From Cyclobacterium amurskyense (GTDB taxonomy: Bacteria > Bacteroidota > Bacteroidia > Cytophagales > Cyclobacteriaceae): 64,000 nucleotides of DNA. Positions 17,526-25,621 of the stretch are shown here, piece by piece. The stretch spans positions 1,488,001-1,552,000 of the forward strand of contig NZ_CP012040.1 of NCBI RefSeq assembly GCF_001050135.1, read 5' to 3'. The translations under genes were made by a program, and so were the position numbers. Position 1 is the stretch's first letter. Every line of letters begins with the position of its first letter. Below the pieces are notes generated by a model. That model saw only the letters and a program-made list of their open reading frames with translations, was not told the DNA's origin and ran no database searches.

Positions 17526-19562
17526 ATGAGTTTCAATATTATTTCAGATTACGTTCCTACGGGAGACCAACCTAAGGCTATAAAAAAGCTGGTGGAAGGC
17601 ATAAATGCGAACGAGCCATCTCAGGTACTATTGGGAGTGACCGGTTCGGGAAAGACCTTTACTGTGGCCAATGTCATACAGGAGGTCCAAAAACCTACCT
17701 TGGTTTTGAGTCACAACAAGACCCTGGCAGCACAATTGTATGGAGAGTTCAAGCAGTTTTTTCCTGACAACTCAGTTGAGTTTTTCATCAGTTATTACGA
17801 CTATTATCAGCCTGAGGCATTTATCCCCACCAGCAGCACCTATATAGAAAAAGACCTTTCTATCAATGAGGAAATTGAAAAGCTAAGGCTTTCAGCAACA
17901 TCAGCTTTACTTTCCGGAAGAAGAGATGTCATCGTGGTGGCGTCTGTTTCCTGTATTTACGGTATTGGTAACCCAGATGAGTTTGGTAAAAACGTAATAA
18001 AACTTCAAGAGGGTGATCGAATTCCGAGAAATCAATTTTTATTCAAATTGGTAGAAGTGCTGTATAGCCGAACTTCGGGAGAATTCACCAGAGGCACTTT
18101 TAGGGTAAAAGGTGACACAGTGGACATCTTTGTTGCTTATGGAGATTTTGCTTATAGAATATTTTTCTGGGGCGATGAAATAGAAGCCATACAGCGCGTA
18201 GACCCTGCTACCGGTAAAAAATTATCAGACGAAAAGATTATCACCATTTTCCCTGCCAATTTATTTGTCACTGGAAGAGATGTAATAGACACCGCCATCC
18301 ATGAAATTCAGGATGACCTAGTAGCCCAAGTCGCGGCCTTTGAGAAGGACATGAAATTAATGGAGGCCAAGCGGCTAAAGGAAAGAACCGAATTTGATTT
18401 GGAAATGATTCGGGAATTGGGTTACTGCTCTGGGGTAGAAAATTATTCAAGGTATTTCGACAGAAGATTGCCGGGCACCCGCCCCTTTTGCCTTCTCGAT
18501 TATTTTCCTGATGATTTTTTGATGGTCATAGATGAAAGTCATGTTACACTTCCTCAGGTTAGGGCTATGTGGGGAGGGGATAGGTCCCGGAAGACCAATC
18601 TAGTAGATTATGGATTTAGGCTACCTTCTGCACTTGACAACCGCCCATTAAAATTTGATGAATTCGAATCCCTCACAAGCCAGGTAATCTATGTGAGTGC
18701 TACACCGGGGGATTATGAGCTCAATAAATCTGAGGGGGTAGTGATAGAACAAATCATCCGGCCTACCGGACTTTTGGATCCATTGATCGAGGTACGACCA
18801 AGCGCCAATCAGATAGATGATTTATTAGACGAAATAGACAAGACAATTAAGAATGGCTTCAGGGTTTTAGTGACCACCCTTACCAAAAGGATGGCGGAGG
18901 AACTGGACAAGTACTTGGCCAAAGTAGGTGTTAAGTCGAGGTATATTCACTCAGAAGTAAAACCTCTGGACAGGGTAGAAATATTAAGAGAGCTCAGACT
19001 AGGAATATTTGACGTTTTGGTGGGCGTCAATCTTTTAAGAGAAGGATTAGATTTACCTGAAGTAGCGCTTGTTGCAATTTTAGATGCCGATAAAGAGGGC
19101 TTTCTTAGAAATGTCAGAAGTCTTGTCCAAACCATTGGAAGGGCTGCTAGAAATTCGGAAGGGAAAGTCATTATGTATGCAGATAAAACAACAGAGAGTA
19201 TGCGCTTGTCCATTGATGAAACCAATAGGAGAAGGGCCAAGCAAATCGCCTATAACGAGGAAAACAACATCACCCCAACAACTGTTATCAAGTCTCATGA
19301 CAGGATAATGGGACAGACCAAAGTTGCGGATAGTAAGAAAAACGCAAAGATCTATGTAGAGAACAATCCGGAGGAAATGGATGTAGCAGCAGATCCGGTC
19401 ATTCAGTATTTAAGTAGAGAGAAACTTGAAAAGCTAGTCACTCAAACTCAAAAAAGGATGGAAGCGGCAGCCAAAGAATTGAATTTCATGGAAGCGGCAA
19501 GGTTGAGAGATGAATGGATGGGATTAAAAAAACGACTGGAAATTATTAATGTAGGGAAATAA
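17526..19562 (+). CDS. uvrB: Excinuclease ABC subunit B
   Basis: Damage-verification helicase of nucleotide excision repair (678 aa, normal length); works with UvrA and UvrC on DNA. Walker A is GVTGSGKT (residues 37-44), followed by the damage-probing hairpin segment SYYDYYQPEAF, the DEAD-like box VIDESH, helicase motifs QTIGRAARN and the C-terminal UVR domain (about residues 636-672, ARLRDEWMGLKKRLE) that contacts UvrC. The ATG at 17526 gives the usual N-terminal start SFNIISDYVPTGDQP. Its stop abuts the ATG of the next gene, so the two are probably translationally coupled. Confidence 0.98.
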   Translation: MSFNIISDYVPTGDQPKAIKKLVEGINANEPSQVLLGVTGSGKTFTVANVIQEVQKPTLVLSHNKTLAAQLYGEFKQFFPDNSVEFFISYYDYYQPEAFIPTSSTYIEKDLSINEEIEKLRLSATSALLSGRRDVIVVASVSCIYGIGNPDEFGKNVIKLQEGDRIPRNQFLFKLVEVLYSRTSGEFTRGTFRVKGDTVDIFVAYGDFAYRIFFWGDEIEAIQRVDPATGKKLSDEKIITIFPANLFVTGRDVIDTAIHEIQDDLVAQVAAFEKDMKLMEAKRLKERTEFDLEMIRELGYCSGVENYSRYFDRRLPGTRPFCLLDYFPDDFLMVIDESHVTLPQVRAMWGGDRSRKTNLVDYGFRLPSALDNRPLKFDEFESLTSQVIYVSATPGDYELNKSEGVVIEQIIRPTGLLDPLIEVRPSANQIDDLLDEIDKTIKNGFRVLVTTLTKRMAEELDKYLAKVGVKSRYIHSEVKPLDRVEILRELRLGIFDVLVGVNLLREGLDLPEVALVAILDADKEGFLRNVRSLVQTIGRAARNSEGKVIMYADKTTESMRLSIDETNRRRAKQIAYNEENNITPTTVIKSHDRIMGQTKVADSKKNAKIYVENNPEEMDVAADPVIQYLSREKLEKLVTQTQKRMEAAAKELNFMEAARLRDEWMGLKKRLEIINVGK

Positions 19563-20003
19563 ATGAAGATTATTAAAGGCATTGTTTTAATCGCTAGCAT
19601 CTTACTAATTAACACGAGCAAAATACAAGCCCAACAAGCTGGTGGTAGCTTCTTAGTGAGTGCAGGGATGGACTTGATAAGAACAGATTTATACAAAATA
19701 CTCGAAAGGGCACAATTTGGGGCAGAGGTCAATTACTTCTACCGTCACCAATTGTCTTTTTCAGGGGGATACGAATACAATATCAACCACCCCAATCAGG
19801 TGACAGCCGGGCTAAGGTATTACCCACTGGAACCATTATTCCTACGTGCTCGTGCGCTGTTGGGAAATGGTGCAGACCTGGGTTTGGGTGCGGGCTACAC
19901 TTATAACCTAAGCTACAGGTTTCGCGTGGAAGGGATAACAGACTATTACGTCCAACGACAAGCCCTTGGCATCAGGGTGGGACTGGCAGTTTTGATAAAT
20001 TAA
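19563..20003 (+). CDS. Small exported beta-barrel-like protein coupled to uvrB
   Basis: 146-aa protein with a signal peptide (IVLIASILLINTSKIQA then QQ) and alternating-residue beta strands rich in aromatic ends (FYRHQLSFSGGYEYNINH, TAGLRYYPLEPLFLRARALLG, LGAGYTYNLSYRFRVEG), as in small outer-membrane barrels of Bacteroidota. It starts on the base after the uvrB stop and ends 7 bases before the AlbA_2 gene. Function unknown; nothing indicates a repair role, and the coupling may be only economical packing. Confidence 0.65.
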   Translation: MKIIKGIVLIASILLINTSKIQAQQAGGSFLVSAGMDLIRTDLYKILERAQFGAEVNYFYRHQLSFSGGYEYNINHPNQVTAGLRYYPLEPLFLRARALLGNGADLGLGAGYTYNLSYRFRVEGITDYYVQRQALGIRVGLAVLIN

Positions 20004-20010
20004 AAACAAG

Positions 20011-20652
20011 ATGACCATTCAGGATATTACAAAACTAGCTCAAAAAGGAGAAGGCCTGCATGTAGAGTTCAAGAAAAAGGCAGCCCATCCTGAAAAGATC
20101 GTCAAGGAAATCATCGCATTGGCCAATACCGAGGGGGGCTATCTCCTTTTAGGTGTAGATGATGACGGCACCGTTAGCGGCCAACGTTACATAGAAGAAG
20201 AGGTCTATGCCATGGATAAAGCCATAAAGGAGTTGATTCACCCTCCTATGAGCTTGGAAAGAGATGTCATCCCCATCAATCAAAAGAAAGGCGTTGCCAT
20301 CTATAGAGTTGGGAAAAGCGCTGATGCACCACACTTTACTTTAGAAGATAAAAAGAAAAAAGCCTACGTTAGGGTAGCTGACCGAAGTATTCAGGCCAGT
20401 AGAGAAATGTGGGAGATAATGAAAAGAAAGAAAAACCCAAACAATGTCATTTTCAAATATGGAAGAAAGGAAGAATTACTAATGAAAGCCTTGGCCAACA
20501 AACCTTACGTCACCCTAAAAGAGTTTATGGCCATGGCTAGAATCCCAGTTTTCATTGCCTCCAAGACACTTGTCAAGCTGGTCTTAGCCAATGTGTTAGA
20601 AGTTATCCCTCAGGAATCTGAGGACAAATTCATTACTAAAGCGCATCTTTAG
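20011..20652 (+). CDS. AlbA_2 (Schlafen-type) putative DNA-binding protein
   Basis: 213-aa protein whose N-terminal 130 residues are the AlbA_2/Schlafen domain: the acidic start LHVEFKKKA near residue 17, ALANTEGGYLLLGVDDDG (residues 36-53) and the strand KKAYVRVADRSIQAS near 119. The C-terminal 70 residues look like a winged helix (LLMKALANKPYVTLKEFMAMARIP). Such proteins are often called transcriptional regulators or ATP-binding proteins without strong proof. It follows the uvrB-linked barrel gene by 7 bases, and its 3' end overlaps the convergent recX by 17 bases. Confidence 0.78.
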   Translation: MTIQDITKLAQKGEGLHVEFKKKAAHPEKIVKEIIALANTEGGYLLLGVDDDGTVSGQRYIEEEVYAMDKAIKELIHPPMSLERDVIPINQKKGVAIYRVGKSADAPHFTLEDKKKKAYVRVADRSIQASREMWEIMKRKKNPNNVIFKYGRKEELLMKALANKPYVTLKEFMAMARIPVFIASKTLVKLVLANVLEVIPQESEDKFITKAHL

Positions 20653-21151
20653 TTCCCAATTCCTCCACAACTTCCCATACAAGGTCCGGCTCGAAACCTC
20701 TGAACACCAAAAACCGAACGACCTTGGTTTTCCTTTTGTACAGATTGTCATCATTGGTAAGTTTCCATTTTCTCTCTGCCAAGTGAAGTAAAGTATTATG
20801 GTAATCCTCTGGGGCCAAAAGCTCCAGGCCTTCCTGAATCAAGTGATTAGGAATTTCTCTCATTTTCAACTCTTGTCGAATCCTGATCCTTCCCCATCTT
20901 TTTAAGTTGAACCTTCCTTTGACAAAGCCTTCAACAAATCTCTTTTCATTAATGAAGTCCTGATCTATCAAGGTTTGTAAAATTTTTTCTGCTTCACCTT
21001 CTTCTAACCCGATTTCATTTAGTTTCGACACAACTTCCGATATTGCACGTTCCTGATACGCACAATAAGCCGCTATTTTTTTTAGCCCTTTTGAATAGCT
21101 ATTTTTCTTTTTTGAACCTGAAACCGAATTTCCTTTTTCTGGAACTGACAT
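20636..21151 (-). CDS. recX: Regulatory protein RecX
   Basis: RecA-filament modulator built of three-helix repeats. The core reads KIAAYCAYQERAISEVVSKLNEIGL, then FINEKRFVEGFVKGRFNLKRWGRIRIRQELKMREI, which is the family's hallmark middle section. I prefer the ATG at 21151 (MSVPEKGNSVSG, 171 aa) over an upstream frame start at 21226, because the upstream one would begin on the tpiA start codon and a -7-like element lies at 21197-21204 between them. The short Lys/Ser-rich N-terminus is normal for the family. Convergent overlap with the AlbA_2 gene. Confidence 0.9.
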   Translation of the reverse strand: MSVPEKGNSVSGSKKKNSYSKGLKKIAAYCAYQERAISEVVSKLNEIGLEEGEAEKILQTLIDQDFINEKRFVEGFVKGRFNLKRWGRIRIRQELKMREIPNHLIQEGLELLAPEDYHNTLLHLAERKWKLTNDDNLYKRKTKVVRFLVFRGFEPDLVWEVVEELGTKDAL

Positions 21152-21196
21152 TTTACGTAATTTTAGCTTTTGGTATACTAACGGGATAATCCTGAC

Positions 21197-21204
21197 CAAA
21201 TATA
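21197..21204 (-). promoter_or_regulatory. Possible -7 element for recX
   Basis: Minus-strand TATATTTG (TAnnTTTG type), 46 bases upstream of the chosen recX start. A -33 TTG is not clear. It supports a recX start downstream of 21197. Confidence 0.35.
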
Positions 21205-21224
21205 TAAATCTAAATAGAAATATC

Positions 21225-21986
21225 ATGCGAAAAAAAATTGTTGCTGGTAATTGGAAAATGAACTGCTTGCTTGAAGAAGGTCAAAAACTAACTTCTGAGA
21301 TAGTGAACATGATAAAAGATGAACCGATTAAAGATGTACAGGTAATATTAAATCCTCCTTTTGTTCATCTACACGGCGTAAAAAAACTTATTGCAGGTGT
21401 TGACAACATCTATCTAGGTGCTCAAAATTGTTCCGATCAGAATTCCGGAGCTTATACTGGAGAAACTTCAGCCGCCATGTTGACCTCCTTTGGAGCTGAA
21501 TTTGTAATTATCGGTCATAGTGAAAGAAGAGCTATGTTCAATGAAAGCAATGAATTATTGACTGAAAAAACCAAACAGGCGCTTTCCAATAATTTAACGC
21601 CAATTTTCTGCTGTGGAGAACCTTTGGAAATCAGGGAAGCAGGAACTCATGAAGCCTACGTAACTAAACAACTTACTGAAAGCTTGTTTGGATTTAGCGA
21701 GGAAGAAGTTAAAAAATTAGTTATCGCCTACGAACCAATATGGGCAATAGGAACAGGTAAAACTGCTTCCTCTGACCAGGCACAGGAAATGCACTCTGCA
21801 ATTCGTCAACACTTATCATCCAAATATGGTAAAACTGTAGCCGAAGGAATCTCTATACTTTACGGCGGAAGTTGCAAGCCTGACAATGCGAAAGAGATCT
21901 TCTCTAAAGCGGATGTGGATGGAGGATTGATCGGTGGTGCTTCATTAAAATCCAGAGATTTTGTAGACATCGCAAAATCATTCTAA
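21225..21986 (+). CDS. tpiA: Triose-phosphate isomerase
   Basis: Glycolytic enzyme (253 aa) interconverting dihydroxyacetone phosphate and glyceraldehyde 3-phosphate. Catalytic lysine is K11 in GNWKMN; the electrophilic histidine is in VIIGHSERR; the catalytic glutamate is in VIAYEPIWAIGTG, which leads into the phosphate-gripping loop 6; the phosphate site GGSCKPDNA and GLIGGASLK are intact. Length and order match the family. It is divergent from recX and has its own terminator at 22015-22045. Confidence 0.98.
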   Translation: MRKKIVAGNWKMNCLLEEGQKLTSEIVNMIKDEPIKDVQVILNPPFVHLHGVKKLIAGVDNIYLGAQNCSDQNSGAYTGETSAAMLTSFGAEFVIIGHSERRAMFNESNELLTEKTKQALSNNLTPIFCCGEPLEIREAGTHEAYVTKQLTESLFGFSEEEVKKLVIAYEPIWAIGTGKTASSDQAQEMHSAIRQHLSSKYGKTVAEGISILYGGSCKPDNAKEIFSKADVDGGLIGGASLKSRDFVDIAKSF

Positions 21987-22014
21987 ATATTTATCCTCTT
22001 CATTCGAGGACAGT

Positions 22015-22045
22015 TGCCCAGGCAGTAAATTGCCGGGGCATTTTT
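22015..22045 (+). terminator. Terminator after tpiA
   Basis: TGCCC-A-GGCA / TGCC-G-GGGCA stem with a single A-G mismatch and loop GTAAAT, followed by TTTTTATATTTTT. It lies 30-60 bases past the tpiA stop. Confidence 0.8.
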
Positions 22046-22073
22046 ATATTTTTCAATTCAACACAATTCTTCA

Positions 22074-22913
22074 ATGGAATACCTAGAGTTTAAAATCAGC
22101 TGTAAGGAAGAATATAGAGAAATTCTGATGGCAGAATTGGCCAACATAGGCTTTGATTCCTTCTTGGAAACAACGGCCGGATTTGATGCCTACATCCCTC
22201 AAGATGACCTTAACACGCAATTATGGCAAGAAGTTATCGCCCAATACCAGGATGTTGCTGAGATTAAAATTGAAGAGGGTATCTTGGCTAAAATCAACTG
22301 GAATGAAGCTTGGGAGAAAAACTATGATCCTATATCTGTTGGAGACATGGTCTATGTGAGGGCAACTTTCCACCCCAGCAGGATTGAGGACCATAAACAC
22401 GAAATTGTCATCAATCCGAAAATGTCTTTCGGAACAGGACATCATTCCACCACTTACCTTATGCTTGAATGGCAAAATGAAATTAGCCATGATAACAAAA
22501 AAGTAATGGACGCAGGCTCAGGAACAGGTATTCTGGCCATAATGGCAATGAAACTGGGGGCTTCCCTCGTTACAGCTTTTGATATTGATGAATGGAGTGT
22601 TGACAATGGAAATGAAAATTTTGAGATAAATGGATTCAAAAATCTTTCCATGCAAACAGGGGCAATTAGATCTGTAAATACTGAAAAGGCTTATGACCTA
22701 ATTCTCGCCAATATAAATAAAAACGTATTGTTGGATGAGATGGAGGTATACGCTGAAAAGCTATTTACTAAGGGGCAATTGCTTCTAAGTGGGTTCTACG
22801 AAACTGATATAGAAGACATAAATCAGGAAGCAGAAAAACATGGATTAATCCTCAAAGGAAAAAAGGTCCGCAATAATTGGACTTCCTTATTATTTCAAAA
22901 AGTACAATCCTGA
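22074..22913 (+). CDS. prmA: Ribosomal protein L11 methyltransferase
   Basis: SAM-dependent methyltransferase (279 aa) that trimethylates ribosomal protein L11. The N-terminal substrate-recognition domain (residues 1-90) is followed by PKMSFGTGHHSTTYLML, the diagnostic PrmA motif, then the SAM site DAGSGTGILAIMAMKLGA and the active loop LILANINKNVLL (family motif NI-x-x-N). Start and length match the Bacteroidota form. It is preceded by the tpiA terminator. Confidence 0.95.
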   Translation: MEYLEFKISCKEEYREILMAELANIGFDSFLETTAGFDAYIPQDDLNTQLWQEVIAQYQDVAEIKIEEGILAKINWNEAWEKNYDPISVGDMVYVRATFHPSRIEDHKHEIVINPKMSFGTGHHSTTYLMLEWQNEISHDNKKVMDAGSGTGILAIMAMKLGASLVTAFDIDEWSVDNGNENFEINGFKNLSMQTGAIRSVNTEKAYDLILANINKNVLLDEMEVYAEKLFTKGQLLLSGFYETDIEDINQEAEKHGLILKGKKVRNNWTSLLFQKVQS

Positions 22914-22953
22914 CCTGACTTGGTCCTTCTAGACTAAACCTTTTTTACCTTAC

Positions 22954-23142
22954 ATGGACTCGAAAGAGCAGAAGAAGGAAAACAAAACCAGACAAAGACT
23001 TAATTTTTTCAGTCTTTGGGCATTTCATATCGCGAATGAACCTTGGCTTCAAGATGCAATAGAAACACTATTGTTGGCTAAGGATTCTTTTAACCCGGAT
23101 TATGTAATAGGATTTCTCCGTCCTGACAATAGTCAGGGGTGA
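22954..23142 (+). CDS. Short open frame after prmA with its end rewritten by element B
   Basis: A 62-codon frame beginning MDSKEQKKENKTRQRLNFF, not recognised. Its last 15 codons (from PDYVIG) are read from inserted element B. Removing the element and one TTTAA gives a 50-codon frame ending KDSFNYLG. I cannot tell whether the frame is translated; a highly charged N-terminus followed by an amphipathic stretch (WAFHIANEPWLQDAIETLLLA) is compatible with a small protein. It may equally be prmA 3' UTR. Confidence 0.3.
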   Translation: MDSKEQKKENKTRQRLNFFSLWAFHIANEPWLQDAIETLLLAKDSFNPDYVIGFLRPDNSQG

Positions 23143-23244
23143 AGCCTGTCCCGTGTTTACGGGAAGTGTTGCAATCGCAAGAAAATCAGGCTGTTTGGAG
23201 ATTTTAGCACGTAATAGATTGTCTATTGCATATTTCGGGTTTAA
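23089..23244 (+). mobile_element. Small non-autonomous element, copy B (23094-23239), TTTAA duplication
   Basis: 146-bp copy with CCCGGATTATGTAATAGG at the left and CTATTGCATATTTCGGG at the right, TTTAA at 23089-23093 and 23240-23244. Compared with copies A and C it lacks the block from the TAGCACCGCTA palindrome to the TTTCAGCA segment, so its internal part is shortened while both termini are intact. It lies just before the terminator at 23261. Confidence 0.92.
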
Positions 23245-23260
23245 CTATCTGGGTTAAAAT

Positions 23261-23300
23261 AAAAAAGTCGGAAGGCAATTTCTTGCTTCCGACTTTTTTT
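23261..23300. terminator. Bidirectional terminator between prmA and the DUF4270 gene
   Basis: AAGTCGGAAG (23265-23274) pairs with CTTCCGACTT (23286-23295), with A6 on the left and T7 on the right, so it can end transcripts from both converging units. Confidence 0.88.
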
Positions 23301-23339
23301 ATAAAATAATCAGTTTGATTTAGCAGATCAATTCACCCA

Positions 23340-24740
23340 CTACCTGATTTTTGAATAATATACTTTCACTTTGATATTATCTTTATCAACGACAAACTCC
23401 TTTAGAGAACGTTTGAACGCATCAAAACTAACAACACCACTTTCTGTACTTGGAGTATTAGGGTATAAAAACAAATCTGTTTTCACCAATCCTGAACGAT
23501 ACATGGCATTTACATAAGACGTAATTTGGTTGGCATACACCCTTGTTTCAGAATTATAAGCCAAGCCATTCTGGTTTCCCGTCAGGGGGACAACATTCCC
23601 ATCCACATCCAAACCTGTATGGGTATTGTTTTCGCCTTGAACAGCCACTTTTACTCCATCAAACCTTCGGTAATACTCACCGCCATCAGTTGCAAAATAC
23701 ATTACCAAGGCTCCGTAAGGATTCTTTCCTTCTGGATATTCATCCACTGGCCCTACTTCCAATAGGATCTGGTTGAAGGTAACATTTTCGAGTGTGTCCA
23801 GAAATTCATGCAAAGGGCTCATGTCAAGTTTCATCTTTAGCCCCAAACCGGCTTTGACCCCAACTTTATCACCTTCTATATCATAGGCAACATCTTTCTC
23901 CACGATCTGTTCTGTAGCAGTTCCTTGCCTATTACTAATCACTTGATTAAAATGCCTTGATTGAATGGTGTTAATAGGGTATGCTGTTGACACCGTATCA
24001 TCTTCGTAATGATAATACATGGTAATACCTGTCCCGCCTCCTATAGCTAAAGAAATGGACGTGTTCTGGGCTGGATCTCCTTTGATCACTATACCGGGAA
24101 AATACTCCCTGAAAGCAAAAATATTATCAAATACCGGATCTTGTGTAGTAAGCTTACCAAAAAGCTCCGCAGCAAAATCAGGATTAAGGTCCATTCTTAC
24201 TTGATTGACCGTATCAGCCTGCAACACAAAAGCACCTTCAGCCAGTGCTACATTCTCCTCATAATCAAGGGAACTAAAACTGTAATAGGTGGTATCTTCA
24301 ATGGCTTCTAATAACCTATGCACTTTAAATTCCTTTTCTTCATCAAAATCATCTGCTATGAGGTCAACAATATTGAAGTTGAAAATTGCAGAGTCAAATA
24401 TTGCATCATCTTCCGGAAGTACACCATCAGGATTAAAGGAAAGCCTGCTATAAGCTATTGATTCTGTGGTTCCAAAAAGGTCACTATGATCACCTCCAAC
24501 CACCATTCGGCTCTGATTTGTAGTATTGAAAGAATCTTCAAGTACCAATAAAGAAGATAGGGGTATTTCTTCATAGAATACCCCTATCTGGTTGGAGCCG
24601 GGATCCAGTACCAATCCAATCTCGGATGGGTCTGAACAAGCTCCTGCGAAAATAACAATTGAGCACAGGGCCCCGAGGAATTTAACCTGCAAGGTCCGTA
24701 TAGATATTGTAATAGCTTTCAAAAAGCTCGTCTTGTTCAT
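23340..24740 (-). CDS. DUF4270 outer-surface lipoprotein
   Basis: About 467-aa lipoprotein of the DUF4270 family, widespread in Bacteroidota and of unknown function. A signal sequence ends in FAGAC (lipobox) and is followed by SDPSEIGLVLDPGSNQIGV, the usual family opening. The rest is beta-rich with segments such as ESIAYSRLSFNP and the C-terminal IKVKVYYSK. The ATG at 24740 (MNKTSFLKA) is chosen over a TTG at 24755. The start overlaps the 3' end of the glycogen-synthase gene by 59 bases; translation from a later start near 24700 would remove most of the signal's n-region, so real overlap is likely. Confidence 0.82.
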   Translation of the reverse strand: MNKTSFLKAITISIRTLQVKFLGALCSIVIFAGACSDPSEIGLVLDPGSNQIGVFYEEIPLSSLLVLEDSFNTTNQSRMVVGGDHSDLFGTTESIAYSRLSFNPDGVLPEDDAIFDSAIFNFNIVDLIADDFDEEKEFKVHRLLEAIEDTTYYSFSSLDYEENVALAEGAFVLQADTVNQVRMDLNPDFAAELFGKLTTQDPVFDNIFAFREYFPGIVIKGDPAQNTSISLAIGGGTGITMYYHYEDDTVSTAYPINTIQSRHFNQVISNRQGTATEQIVEKDVAYDIEGDKVGVKAGLGLKMKLDMSPLHEFLDTLENVTFNQILLEVGPVDEYPEGKNPYGALVMYFATDGGEYYRRFDGVKVAVQGENNTHTGLDVDGNVVPLTGNQNGLAYNSETRVYANQITSYVNAMYRSGLVKTDLFLYPNTPSTESGVVSFDAFKRSLKEFVVDKDNIKVKVYYSKIR

Positions 24741-25494
24741 CACTTTTAATTTCAAACTGTTTTTCTTTAGAAGATTGTTGAATTATGGCAGCCAAGCTTT
24801 CGGAAATATCCTCACCTTTTACTACAACGTCGGCATACTCCATACCCAATTTCACAAACCCTTCGTAGTCCTTGGACTTCAATGGGGCAAGAAGCTGGTC
24901 ATCGATGTCTACCATTTTTATTTTATCGAATAAATCGTCCCCAAATTTATGACTAAATCCGTTATTATAAATAGCATAAACAGATTTTGTTTCTTTGAAC
25001 AAGGGCTCATTCTTGTAAGTAGTTTTCAAATACAAAGGAATAAGGCTAGTCATCCAGTCATTACAATGAACAACATCCGGGGCCCAACCTAATTTCTTTA
25101 CGGTTTCTAAAACTCCTTTACAGAAGAAAATGGCTCTTTCGTCATTGTCCTCATAAAATTTATTCTGTTTGTCAAAGAAAACGCTCTTTCTCTGAAAATA
25201 GTCTTCATTGTCTATAAAATATACCTGTAATTTAGCATTGGGGATAGATGCAACTTTAATTATCAATGGTTTTTCCTCCTCACCTACTGATATATTGATA
25301 CCTGAAAGCCTTACAACCTCATGCAACCGATTCTTTCTTTCATTAATCAATCCAAATCTCGGTACCAAAATTCGGATTTCCATTCCTTTTTCCTGCATCG
25401 CTTGAGGCAGGGCTCTTACAAAATTAGCAACTTCAGAAGTTTGAAGAAAAGGGTTAATTTCGCTTGCTACGTAAAGGATACGAAGTTTAGACAT
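24682..25494 (-). CDS. Glycogen/starch synthase, GT5 N-terminal domain only
   Basis: 270-aa protein homologous to the N-terminal half of GT5 glycogen synthases: RILYVASEINPFLQTSEVANFVRALP at residues 4-29 (the family's K-x-G-G-L loop is here replaced by LQTSEVA) and DVVHCNDWMTSLIPLYLKT near 140. The C-terminal nucleotide-sugar half is absent; full enzymes are about 470 aa. Short forms like this are common in Bacteroidota, so it is not necessarily broken, but the lost ADP-glucose loop argues against normal synthase activity. It is divergent from panC. Confidence 0.8.
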   Translation of the reverse strand: MSKLRILYVASEINPFLQTSEVANFVRALPQAMQEKGMEIRILVPRFGLINERKNRLHEVVRLSGINISVGEEEKPLIIKVASIPNAKLQVYFIDNEDYFQRKSVFFDKQNKFYEDNDERAIFFCKGVLETVKKLGWAPDVVHCNDWMTSLIPLYLKTTYKNEPLFKETKSVYAIYNNGFSHKFGDDLFDKIKMVDIDDQLLAPLKSKDYEGFVKLGMEYADVVVKGEDISESLAAIIQQSSKEKQFEIKSDEQDELFESYYNIYTDLAG

Positions 25495-25559
25495 ATCGTG
25501 TGTGTTTAATTTAGGGATATAACGGGACTACAAATTTACAAAAAAATCAGCAAATTCCA

Positions 25560-25588
25560 TTGTTTTTATTCAGAATAATATACTTTTG
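25560..25588 (+). promoter_or_regulatory. Bacteroidota promoter of the panC operon
   Basis: TTG at 25560-25562 and TACTTTTG at 25581-25588 are separated by 18 bases, a good fit to the -33 TTG / -7 TAnnTTTG pair of this phylum. Transcription would start near 25594, downstream of the first ATG of the panC frame. Confidence 0.65.
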
Positions 25589-25621
25589 CACCTATTTTCC
25601 TATTCCATTTCAAAACAGACT

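Noticed and set aside
25586..25621. An ATG-initiated longer panC
   Set aside because: That ATG lies within the -7 element of the best promoter, and the shorter product has the normal family length.
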